In this document: in pieces, positions 46,650 through 54,234 of the stretch
Position numbering within the stretch: the stretch's first letter is position 1
Layout of the letters: every line of letters begins with the position of its first letter
DNA from: DATJPR01 sp963752915
GTDB taxonomy: Bacteria; Bacteroidota; Ignavibacteria; UBA10030; UBA6906
NCBI GenBank assembly: GCA_963752915.1
Contig: CAVVZZ010000013.1
Span: 801,490-865,489 of the forward strand
DNA length: 64,000 bases
Direction: 5' to 3'
Translations under genes and position numbers: made by a program
Notes under the pieces: model-generated
Told to the model about the DNA's origin: nothing
Seen by the model: only the letters and a program-made list of their open reading frames with translations
Database searches by the model: none

Positions 46650-47435
46650 ATGTTCCACGAGGGATTGTTCGAACGGATGCACCGAAAGAGAGTTATTCCC
46701 TGTCTTGATGTCAAGGATGGAAAAGTCGTCAAAGGTGTCCATTTTGTCGACCTGGTCGAAATGGGAGAGCCTGCGGCGCATGCGAGGTTCTACGACCAGG
46801 AAGGAGCCGACGAGCTGGTGATCCTCGATATTACTGCGTCCCATGAGGAGCGGAAGAGCATTCTTCGGGTGGTTGAGTCCGTAGCGAACAGCGTGTTCAT
46901 TCCATTGACCGTCGGGGGAGGCATTGCGACGGACGATGACGTGAGGGATCTTCTTAACGCCGGGGCAGACAGGGTGAGTGTCAACACACGGGCAGTGCAG
47001 AATCCCGGGTTGATCACCAAGGCTGCGGAGCGGTTTGGGAGTCAGTGCATTGTTGCGGCGATCGACGTACGACGAAGGGAGGGGAGACCGGGGTGGGATG
47101 TCTACATTTACGGCGGGAGAGAGAAGACTGACCTGGACGGTCTTGCGTGGGTGGAGGAGGTAGAGCGTCTTGGCGCGGGCGAGATCCTGCTGACGAGCAT
47201 GGATCGCGACGGAACGCAGTCGGGTTACGACATCGAATTGTTGCGGGAAGTCACGACTCGCGTGGGAATACCGGTTATCGCCTCCGGGGGTGCCGGGCGG
47301 CTGGAACATTTTGCATCGGCATTTACGGACGGCGGCGCTGATGCCATTCTCGCGGCGTCCTTGTTTCATACCCGGGCGTTAACCATCGGGAAACTGAAAG
47401 AATACCTTTCGTCGAAAGGAGTGCCAGTACGATGA
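46650..47435 (+). CDS. hisF: Imidazole glycerol phosphate synthase, cyclase subunit
   Basis: 261 residues from the ATG at 46650. The ATG at 46677 (MHRKRVIPCLDV) aligns exactly with the usual HisF start and may be the real one. Motifs: CLDVKDGKVVKG with the first catalytic Asp, DITAS, VGGGIATDDD, LLTSMDRDGT with the second Asp, and IASGGAG. It combines PRFAR with ammonia from HisH. It overlaps hisIE by four bases. Confidence 0.95.
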   Translation: MFHEGLFERMHRKRVIPCLDVKDGKVVKGVHFVDLVEMGEPAAHARFYDQEGADELVILDITASHEERKSILRVVESVANSVFIPLTVGGGIATDDDVRDLLNAGADRVSVNTRAVQNPGLITKAAERFGSQCIVAAIDVRRREGRPGWDVYIYGGREKTDLDGLAWVEEVERLGAGEILLTSMDRDGTQSGYDIELLREVTTRVGIPVIASGGAGRLEHFASAFTDGGADAILAASLFHTRALTIGKLKEYLSSKGVPVR

Positions 47436-48076
47436 CCGGACTATTTGAAAGTCTCCAGTATGATGCGAACGGGCTGATCCCTGCTGTTGTGCAGGATGCG
47501 GAGACGGGGGAAGTCCTGATGCTGGCCTATATGAACGAAGAGAGTCTTCTCAAGACGTTGAACACGGGGGAGACACACTTCTGGAGCCGGAGCCGGGAGG
47601 AGCTCTGGCACAAGGGAGCGACATCGGGCAATATTCAGCGGGTGCATCGGATAGTCCCCGACTGTGACGGCGACACGCTGCTTATCCAGGTGGAGCAGAC
47701 GGGGATGGCATGTCACACGGGTCATCGCACCTGTTTCTTCGGCCAATCGCACAAAGACAGTTCGGGTGGGCGGCCGTTGTCGGATGTGCTCGGCATTCTC
47801 ACGCGGACGATTCGACAGCGCTACGTTGAGATGCCGGAGGGCTCCTACACGACGTCGCTGTTCAGAGGTGGACTGGACCGCATATTAAAGAAAGTGGGAG
47901 AAGAGGCGACGGAGGTAGTGATCGGCGCGAAGAATCGGAACCGGGAGGAGATTGCGTGGGAGGTTTCGGATTTGGTGTTTCACCTGTTGGTGATGTTGCA
48001 GGAGGAAGGTGTTCCATTGCAGATGATTGCGGAGGAGTTGGAGAAGCGATTTCCGGAAAAGTCGAAGGAAGATTGA
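47432..48076 (+). CDS. hisIE: Bifunctional PRA-CH / PRA-PP hydrolase
   Basis: 214 residues. The N-terminal HisI half (1-110) has the zinc and magnesium motifs FWSRSREELWHKG, DCDGDTLL and CHTGHRTCF. The C-terminal HisE half (115-205) is an all-alpha pyrophosphohydrolase with KKVGEEATEVVIGAKN. It performs the second and third steps of the pathway. It is the last gene of the operon, and its stop codon overlaps the -35 box of the following tRNA promoter. Confidence 0.96.
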   Translation: MTGLFESLQYDANGLIPAVVQDAETGEVLMLAYMNEESLLKTLNTGETHFWSRSREELWHKGATSGNIQRVHRIVPDCDGDTLLIQVEQTGMACHTGHRTCFFGQSHKDSSGGRPLSDVLGILTRTIRQRYVEMPEGSYTTSLFRGGLDRILKKVGEEATEVVIGAKNRNREEIAWEVSDLVFHLLVMLQEEGVPLQMIAEELEKRFPEKSKED

Positions 48077-48101
48077 CAAAGACGAAAAGGATTGATATAT
48101 T
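48073..48101 (+). promoter_or_regulatory. Strong sigma70-like promoter pointing at tRNA-Asn
   Basis: TTGACA at 48073-48078 and TATATT at 48096-48101 are exactly 17 bases apart. Only about 50 bases downstream is a broken 5' fragment of the tRNA-Asn gene (48152-48164). The intact tRNA starts 310 bases downstream of the -10 box. This looks like the original tRNA promoter, now separated from its gene. Confidence 0.75.
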
Positions 48102-48151
48102 ACCTTCTCTGACCACAGCATTTGCACGGTTTTTGTGGTTGGAGACGCGAT

Positions 48152-48410
48152 TCCGCGATAGCTCCCCGCCAGAAAACGGCGGACAGGAATGGTAGAGTCC
48201 CGCTCGAGCGGGATTTCGTCCCGACAAAAGGCGTGGGGACTCAACATGCGGCTGATCCAATCTGCCTGGGTGCAGTCGAACAATGTACAGATTCCGCGAT
48301 AGCTCAATGGTAGAGTCCCGCTTGAGCGGGATTTCGTCCCGACAAAAGGCGTGGGGACTCAACATGCGGCTGATCCAATCTGCCTGGGTGCAGTCGAACA
48401 ATGTACAGAT
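48152..48410 (+). repeat. Tandem tRNA-Asn-derived 118-bp repeats
   Basis: The second unit, 48293-48410, begins with the tRNA 5' half (TCCGCGATAGCTCAATGG and on through GTAGAG). The first unit, about 48188-48292, is nearly identical with offset 118; its tRNA 5' fragment (48152-48164) is interrupted by 23 bases with a small CCGCC/GGCGG hairpin. After the tRNA part each unit has a TCCCGCTTGAGCGGGA hairpin and CATGCGGCTG, recalling the anticodon arm. These look like decayed tRNA copies or stacked attachment sites. Confidence 0.85.
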
Positions 48411-50103
48411 TCCGCGATAGCTCAATGGTAGAGCATGCGGCTGTTAACCGCAGGGTTGCAGGTTCGAGTCCTGCTCGCGGAGCCAAACTACATGGGGAGT
48501 CGAAATGCCGGTTACCGGTCTTGTTCGGCTCCCCATCGTCTTTTTTTATCGCATCTTCCCACTTTTCCTTTATTGAGCCGTTGCCGCGCAACCGAAACTC
48601 GATCTCGCCTGTCTTTTCGCCCCGCTTTACCGAACAACGGATTTCCTCAATGATCACGTTTAATAGCTTCCGCTTGGTCTCAGGCGTCGCCCCGGTATAC
48701 AGCTCTTCAAATTTGTCAAATATCCGCCGCAACTGACCTTTGTCAATTTGCTGATGCTCGAGTGTTCTTATCTCCCGATCCAAGTCTCCCAACCGGCTTT
48801 CGAGCTCCTTGATCCCGTTGGTTAGCTCGTCGACCTTCAATTTGACTTCGGGGGACTGGTCGACATCAACCTTTGCGAGAGTGAGATTTGAAATGAAGGT
48901 ATCGAGTTGTTTCTTGATTGACGACTGATTGACTACGATGGCTTCCCGCTCGGCCTTCTTCTCTTCAAAGCTCGCGTGCGCGTTTCCTTTCACCTGTCGC
49001 ACAACAGCTTCGAAGAAGTCCTTGTCCTTGGCCGTGTGAAGTGCGAGTTGTTCCGTGAACCGTTCAAGCTCCCCAGCCGGCAAGTTTCGACACTGACATT
49101 TGTGTGCTCCGGGCTTGCTGTTGGATGTGCATTGATAGTAGTAATACGCTCGCCCGGAATTCTTCCGGCCAGGGAAATAGGTTGTCATCTGGGATTGGCA
49201 GAAACCACACTTAGTCAGTCCGAGTAGGAGCAATGGCGAATCTTCATAAGTCGCGTATGGATCAGTTGCAGATTCATCCAGACGACGTTGGACCTTTTCG
49301 AACAAGTCTGAATCAACGATTGGATCATGAAGTCCCTTGAAGTGCTCATCCTTGAAGGTTACTTGGCCGATATAGATTCGATTGCGAAGCAGATCATGCA
49401 CCAACTGGTGGTTGAATTCTTTTCCACCTGTTGTTGTGCCACCCTTCGTTGTCCGGAGCTTCGTCCGGTAGCCTTGTTCATTCAACCAAGCGGCCACTTT
49501 CTTTGTGGATGGCATGTGAAGATACTGTTGGAAGGTTTTCCGCACAAGCTCCGCTTCCGCTTGGTTGACGACGAGTTTCTTGTCGACTACGTCGTACCCT
49601 AATAAGACATGCCCTCCGCCCCAATAGCCGTTCTTGGCCTGGTTATAAAGTTTCTCTCGCGTTCGCTTTGCAATCATGTCCCGCTCAAACTGAGCAAAGG
49701 CCACGAGGATAGTCCGCATCATCTTTCCTTGCGGGTTCGTCGTGTCCAGGTTCTGAGTAGTGACGACAATGTCTATGCCCAGATTATTGAGCATCTCGTC
49801 GAGATCGAGGAAATCCTTGACATTGCGTGAGATCCGGTCAAACTTCGTTACGAGCAGTACGCTGAATCTTCCGGACTGAGCATCGACTAACAATTTCTGA
49901 AGGGCCTTCCGCTCCAACGTTGTTCCGCTTTCCGTGTCGCGATAGACGTCAAACACGACGTAACCCTTTGATTCACAGTACTGACGCAGCATCTTTTCTT
50001 GGCTGTCGAGGGAGCTGAAATCGCCCTTGCCTTGCTCATAGGTGGATACGCGGCAGTAGACTGCTGCTGTCGTGGGATTCTCAGTTTTCGGCTTCTCTTT
50101 CAT
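48304..50103 (-). CDS. Large serine recombinase (integrase), 3' end reads through tRNA-Asn
   Basis: 599 residues. The resolvase domain (about 10-155) has the nucleophile Ser20 in YCRVST and the R-x-x-R-x-x-x-D-F-L block. A Recombinase domain spans about 165-275, a zinc-ribbon with C-x2-C and C-x-C pairs about 300-355, and a coiled coil about 380-470. The natural protein seems to end near residue 530. The last 70 residues are the antisense of tRNA-Asn and of one repeat unit (GLEPATLRLTAACSTIELS). Large serine recombinases integrate and excise mobile DNA. Its position supports tRNA-Asn as the target site. Confidence 0.9.
   Translation of the reverse strand: MKEKPKTENPTTAAVYCRVSTYEQGKGDFSSLDSQEKMLRQYCESKGYVVFDVYRDTESGTTLERKALQKLLVDAQSGRFSVLLVTKFDRISRNVKDFLDLDEMLNNLGIDIVVTTQNLDTTNPQGKMMRTILVAFAQFERDMIAKRTREKLYNQAKNGYWGGGHVLLGYDVVDKKLVVNQAEAELVRKTFQQYLHMPSTKKVAAWLNEQGYRTKLRTTKGGTTTGGKEFNHQLVHDLLRNRIYIGQVTFKDEHFKGLHDPIVDSDLFEKVQRRLDESATDPYATYEDSPLLLLGLTKCGFCQSQMTTYFPGRKNSGRAYYYYQCTSNSKPGAHKCQCRNLPAGELERFTEQLALHTAKDKDFFEAVVRQVKGNAHASFEEKKAEREAIVVNQSSIKKQLDTFISNLTLAKVDVDQSPEVKLKVDELTNGIKELESRLGDLDREIRTLEHQQIDKGQLRRIFDKFEELYTGATPETKRKLLNVIIEEIRCSVKRGEKTGEIEFRLRGNGSIKEKWEDAIKKDDGEPNKTGNRHFDSPCSLAPRAGLEPATLRLTAACSTIELSRNLYIVRLHPGRLDQPHVESPRLLSGRNPAQAGLYH
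48411..48485 (+). tRNA. tRNA-Asn (anticodon GTT), CCA encoded
   Basis: Acceptor TCCGCGA/TCGCGGA, D arm GCTC/GAGC, anticodon stem TGCGG/CCGCA with loop CTGTTAA (GTT), T arm GCAGG/CCTGC with TTCGAGT, discriminator G, then CCA in the DNA. The two other tRNAs in the window do not encode CCA. On the opposite strand the whole gene lies inside the recombinase reading frame. Confidence 0.95.
48484..48495 (+). repeat. Direct repeat CAAACTACATGG, tRNA-side copy
   Basis: Twelve bases beginning at the encoded CCA of tRNA-Asn. The same 12 bases occur at 50194-50205, upstream of the recombinase start, so the pair brackets most of the recombinase gene. It may be an attachment-site core. Confidence 0.45.
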
Positions 50104-50710
50104 CTGGGGGCCATTAATGCGGTAATTTCGTTTCGAATGAGTAGGGCGGGCGCGGGTCTCTTTCTCAATCCATAATCACTGAGGAGACAATTGCAAACTA
50201 CATGGTTCGGCTAAGCGATACGGAGGCAATGTAAGGAGTTCGATCGTGAGAACCAACTGGTCTTCGGCTACTAAAGGAAGATCTGAATCGGTGATCGCTA
50301 AGACCTGGAACGCTAGGACCTCATTTGACCTCTGACCTTTTGCAGAGGCATCAGTTCATTTGATCGGGGATTCATGGAGACGCACGCGCGTTCAGCATGA
50401 GGAACTGCGCGTCGTACAACATGGAGCAGCTGAGGAAGACGGTGAACCTGCTGTAACTCTCGAATCTGCTCAGTACCATAGGGGCATCTCACGTAGTGGG
50501 GTGCTCTTTTTGTTTGTTCTCCCTCTTGACTGTGGTGGAGGAAAGAGAGAAATTCACTCATCGGATGAGATGTTCCAACCGAAGAGTGGCGTGACTCGAT
50601 GGGTCTGCGAGGGATTCACGTTGCTCTTCTTTTGCTCACACCTAATATTTGTCACCCCCAACATTCCGTTTGCTTGCAGTTCACCTTTTAGACAATCCGA
50701 GGAGATTGAA
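50104..50710. other. Intergenic region upstream of the recombinase
   Basis: No confident gene. It contains the second CAAACTACATGG copy (50194-50205) and stuttered GACCT words near 50308-50335. A 19-codon plus-strand frame at 50396-50455 (starts MRNCASYN) has no recognisable family. An 82-codon minus frame (50313-50561) is probably spurious. Confidence 0.5.
50194..50205 (+). repeat. Direct repeat CAAACTACATGG, element-side copy
   Basis: Exact copy of 48484-48495, lying about 90 bases upstream of the recombinase ATG. Confidence 0.45.
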
Positions 50711-51442
50711 ATGCGTTCCATTACGAATCTCCGTGTCAATCTTAAGAAGTGGTGGCAGACAAAGTTTCCCGACGGCTTTTGGTCACGATACTGGCCGGTT
50801 GCGTTCGTCGTTCTATGTATCTCGTGTCTCAGGTTCATCCCGTTCACGAACTTCATGGATCTCAACAAGGGTCTTCCCAGCGATTTCATTATGCTGAAGA
50901 TAGACTCTATGCAAGCCAACCTGAGCCAAGCGCACGAACACAACCTGCAAACAATTAGCGGTCTATACACTTCAATGAGTATTTCTTCAACCCTGCGTTC
51001 CACGGAAAGAGGCAACCGTATGCAAGCCAGAGTATTCTACTCAGCCATACTGGCAGTTCTGGTGGCGATGCTTCTTTCGGAGAAGAGGCCTGATGAACCA
51101 AGAGGGTTGTGGCCACGAACCTCTATGTTCGTCTTATTAATTGCCACACTTATGATGTACGGACTCGATGTGCAAACGGTTGATTTTGAGAATCGCGCAG
51201 ATCTTTCGGACAAGGCAAGAGGCGTTACGGCGACAAAAATAGCTGACCTCTCTCCTACGGATAGTACCTGGTACGTTGTTGACAATTCATGTATGAAAGG
51301 TTTTGCTGACCATGCTGACAGCACACACGTATGGAGAAAAGTCAAGATGGCACGTGCACCAAACGCAGAACAGATAATGTACTACTTCGTTCCTTTTCTT
51401 CTTACAATCTGGTGGTGGAGGAAGGAATTGCCGAAGAGGTGA
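50711..51442 (+). CDS. Hypothetical membrane protein
   Basis: 243 residues from an ATG with a good GAGGAGA ribosome site. Hydrophobic segments lie near residues 27-42, 106-120, 131-150 and 220-235; between the last two is a soluble region of about 70 residues. The C-terminus is tryptophan- and lysine-rich (WWWRKELPKR). I recognise no family. It sits in the mobile region, 108 bases before an MltR-like gene, and the two may be one unit. Confidence 0.65.
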   Translation: MRSITNLRVNLKKWWQTKFPDGFWSRYWPVAFVVLCISCLRFIPFTNFMDLNKGLPSDFIMLKIDSMQANLSQAHEHNLQTISGLYTSMSISSTLRSTERGNRMQARVFYSAILAVLVAMLLSEKRPDEPRGLWPRTSMFVLLIATLMMYGLDVQTVDFENRADLSDKARGVTATKIADLSPTDSTWYVVDNSCMKGFADHADSTHVWRKVKMARAPNAEQIMYYFVPFLLTIWWWRKELPKR

Positions 51443-51550
51443 AATTGACAATATGGTTGTATTGTCATTGTGCTTCAAAGCCCCGTTGAAATTGACGCAG
51501 GGCTTGTATATGCTTGCCTGTCCGTGGATTTTCTTCTTGGAGTCAGCACG

Positions 51551-52141
51551 ATGATAGACCCGGACGACCCTCGCTTGGCTCTGGCTACGCCCACCCTACA
51601 ACAACTCAAGCAACTGCTCATTTCTCTCTCGGGCGAAAGCGAGAGAGCAGCAGTGATCGTTGGAGTCTCGCAACTCGATGATTCTCTTGAGATGTTGCTC
51701 AAATCGCTATTTCATGAGCGTTCTGATGGAAAGGAGAACCTCCTTGAAACTGACAGACCACTGAGCACTTTTTCAGCAAGGATATCTGTGGCTTTCAGGA
51801 TGGGCGTTATCGATGCAAGCCTGGAGAAGGTTCTTGTGCAGTTCCGCAAGATTCGAAACGATTTTGCTCATATGGTTGAAGAGGTGACACTCTCGAGGGA
51901 TCCGTATCGTAGTCGTTTGAATGAAATACTGGATGCATTGAAATCACCTCCTCTCTACGTTGAGTTGAGGAACTACATGAGACAACGCTCCACTTCTGAT
52001 GCTCTCGCGGATTTCACAGCAGCGCTCCTATGCACATACATGCTTCTGGAGACAGCCAAAATAAACAACGGGCACATATCGCATCGGTGGGTTGCATCGT
52101 TTGACAAGCTGTCGGAAGTGGCTGCGAGGGATAAGAAGTAG
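51551..52141 (+). CDS. MltR-like (mannitol-repressor fold) protein
   Basis: 196 residues. The ATG at 51551 has GGAG eight bases upstream; an upstream GTG at 51470 is less likely. The helical pattern ESERAAVIVGVSQLDDSLEM, the P-L-S-T-F-S-A-R-I segment and FRKIRNDFAH match the MltR/YggD superfamily. MltR represses mannitol genes in enterics, but stand-alone homologues on mobile elements have no established role. No mannitol genes are near. Confidence 0.7.
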   Translation: MIDPDDPRLALATPTLQQLKQLLISLSGESERAAVIVGVSQLDDSLEMLLKSLFHERSDGKENLLETDRPLSTFSARISVAFRMGVIDASLEKVLVQFRKIRNDFAHMVEEVTLSRDPYRSRLNEILDALKSPPLYVELRNYMRQRSTSDALADFTAALLCTYMLLETAKINNGHISHRWVASFDKLSEVAARDKK

Positions 52142-52174
52142 TTGTGGTCTTGATGGCGTGTTGTCTGTAGAGAT

Positions 52175-52201
52175 AAAAAAGAAGCCCCAAACATCGGGGC
52201 T
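52175..52201 (-). terminator. Rho-independent terminator on the minus strand
   Basis: Stem AGCCCC/GGGGCT with a 7-base loop. Read on the minus strand it is followed by TCTTTTTT. It would end transcription coming from the HTH-regulator region to the right. Confidence 0.65.
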
Positions 52202-52460
52202 CTTCCCATCTCACAAGCCTTTTCACACCAAAACGTGAAAAAGGTGCTACTCCGGCCTTGTACGGTGCTCATAATGGAGTCACCGCTGTGGTCGATGGTA
52301 AACCATAGTGACCAATTTCCCTGCCACGTTTTAACCATCGCCTGTGTCGCAACGTGGAGCGTCTGAAGGGGGTCGTAGACGGTAATGTGTAGAATCGGGG
52401 ACAAGATGTGCGGAGGCAAGTTTCGACCCTCAACCCCTGGGCTGAGCAGAGCCTTCTGGA

Positions 52461-52858
52461 TTATGATACCAGCACCCTCAGGACAGCCAATATCTTCTCT
52501 TTCTCTTCAATGGAAATCTTCCTCTTGGCACCTCTGACGAGAATTCTTCTCATTCCATCGAGGAGTTCATCCGCATCATTCCTCGGAGCTGGTCCACCCG
52601 ATGGTTCGAGGATAATCCGATTGTGCTCGGCATCGAAAGTGACCTCGTAACGGCATCCCTCCGCCAGTGCCCTGATCGTTTCCCGCCTGACTGGCCTACG
52701 ATGCGGACCGGGTTTCTTTTCAGGATAGCAGTAGAGAGTAGTGGGGTGCAAGCCGCTTCGTCCGGCAAGGTCGTAGATCGATATTCCTTCAGCTGCGGCG
52801 AGCGTTGGATAAGGCGCTGGACGCCTGAAATATCGTCGTTTTCGATGATTTGGTGCAT
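52461..52858 (-). pseudogene. Small HTH regulator, broken frame
   Basis: One minus frame starts with ATG (MHQIIENDDISGVQRLI). After about 17 codons the coding signal moves to another frame that reads TLAAAEGISIYDLAGRSGLH, then PTTLY and RRETIRALAEGCRYEVTF, a plausible XRE-like helix-turn-helix, and ends at 52461. The second frame has no ATG or GTG start of its own. A one-base change near 52800 would join them into a protein of about 130 residues. It may have regulated the element. Confidence 0.5.
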
Positions 52859-53171
52859 TGTATTATTTCCTTAACAATCAGTTTAAATATATACGATTGT
52901 AGTTGATCTTAATCAAGATTTTTCGTATCATAATTCAGTGCCGAATGCAGTTGAGCGGCAATACATATTTAACTTTGGATGCAGATGTAGACCCGACGCC
53001 CGCTTTTTTCCCTGCCGTTGTTTCCCCAGCTGATCTTCCTGAGTTGAATTTCCCAAAATGCGAGTGTGCTTGAATCGAGAGTGTCTCGAGAAAGCGCGAC
53101 AGCTCGTAACGTGTCTCCTGCAGAATGCTGGAGCCGTGCTTGATTGGTTTTGACAAAATGAATATTTGGAT
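52859..53171. other. AT-rich intergenic region between divergent genes
   Basis: Most AT-rich at 52860-52935 (TTTAAATATATACG). It separates the broken HTH regulator (minus) from the DUF5131 gene (plus) and would hold both promoters. A long minus-strand frame here overlaps the DUF5131 start and is not believed. Confidence 0.45.
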
Positions 53172-53952
53172 ATGGGTAAAGGACTCAATCAGATAAGCGA
53201 TGCGAAATGGAACCCAGTTACTGGGTGCACGAAGTATAGTGAAGGTTGTAAGAACTGTTACATGCTTGATAGGTTGCTGCCGCGAATGACCAGCGAGAAA
53301 TACAAGAACGGCGCAATACGTCACCTGTCACGATGCCCTGCTGGATGTTCCTCGAAAGAAGATGCGTCCGATGGTGTGGTTCGTCAACAATATGGGAGAC
53401 CCTTGGCATCCCGACGTACCGATCGATTTCTTGAAGCGGATGTTCACGGTGATGAACGAGTGTCAGCGTCACACGTTCTTTACATTGACGAAGAGAACCG
53501 AGCGAATGGTTGAGACGGCACCACTCCTGAACTGGACACCGAATATCTGGATGGGAGTGACCGTGGAAAGTGCGAAGTATAATTCCCGGATTGACGACCT
53601 GCGGAAGATCCCGGTCCTGCATCGATGGTTGATGTTTGAACCATTGATTGGGCCTGTAGGGAAGATTGATCTCACGGGCATTGAATACGTCATGTGTGGC
53701 GGAGAGAGCGGCCTTGGATTTCGGCCGATGTCAGTAGATTGGGTTAGAGAGATCAAGGATCAGTGCATGGCGGCGCGAGTGAAGTTCAACTTCATGCAGT
53801 ACGCGGCTATTGATCCCCGGCCAATGGGCCGTGTTCTGGATGGCAAAGAATGGAAAGAACTGCCGGATCTGGAGCCACAATTGAGTCTGTTCGACTGCAG
53901 CGACTGTGTCGAGCAAAACACGAACACGCAATGTGAATTGAGTTTTGTATAA
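53172..53952 (+). pseudogene. DUF5131 (phage Gp37/Gp68-like) protein, one-base frameshift
   Basis: Two frames make one DUF5131 protein of about 259 residues. The first gives KWNPVTGCTKYSEGCKNCYM, with three Cys as in radical-SAM-like clusters. Removing the A at 53316 continues directly into YVTCHDALLDVPRKKMRPMV and then F-V-N-N-M-G-D-P-W-H, LTKRTERM, GVTVES, FEPLIGPV and CGGESGLGFRPM. The family occurs in phages and integrative elements; its biochemical role is not established. The gene lies 12 bases before the DUF5659 gene. Confidence 0.85.
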
Positions 53953-53964
53953 GGAGAACTGAAT

Positions 53965-54234
53965 ATGTACGTAACGAATGATTTGTACCTCACCGCTTAC
54001 CTCGTCGCGCGAGGAAGCAAGCTGGAGTCGTTCTCCCGTGATAACGGGCGGACGACATTCCAGTTGAATGAAAATGGTAGTCTGGATGAGATGATCCGCG
54101 ACTATTACGCCGACTGTGGCCTGGTATCAGGCCTTCGGCTGACGAACTCTATCAAGAACTTGAAGAACCTGCTCTATTCGAATATGAATGACAATGGACA
54201 ACGAAACAATCACAACAGCGGAGCCAGCAAGTAA
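53965..54234 (+). CDS. DUF5659-like small protein
   Basis: 89 residues with an AAGGAG ribosome site. The pattern T-x-D-L-Y-L-x-A-Y-L-V-A-R-G, R-T-T-F-Q-L, YYADCGLVSGLRLTNSIKNL-type spacing and the closing L-K-N-L-L-Y fit DUF5659, found in mobile elements. The function is unknown. It overlaps the primase-like gene by 47 bases. Confidence 0.72.
   Translation: MYVTNDLYLTAYLVARGSKLESFSRDNGRTTFQLNENGSLDEMIRDYYADCGLVSGLRLTNSIKNLKNLLYSNMNDNGQRNNHNSGASK

Noticed and set aside
48152..48410. CRISPR array or two extra tRNA-Asn genes
   Set aside because: The period is 118 bp with only about two units, and neither unit folds into a complete cloverleaf.
47862..48425. 187-codon minus-strand frame over the tRNA-derived repeats
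   Set aside because: It is the antisense of the 118-bp units and of hisIE; its repeated peptide reflects DNA repeats, not a protein family.
51973..52419. 148-codon minus-strand frame overlapping the MltR-like gene end
   Set aside because: It crosses a minus-strand terminator and has no recognisable family; a short real protein cannot be excluded but is not supported.
52935..53324. 129-codon minus-strand frame
   Set aside because: Antisense to the conserved start of DUF5131 and to an AT-rich spacer.
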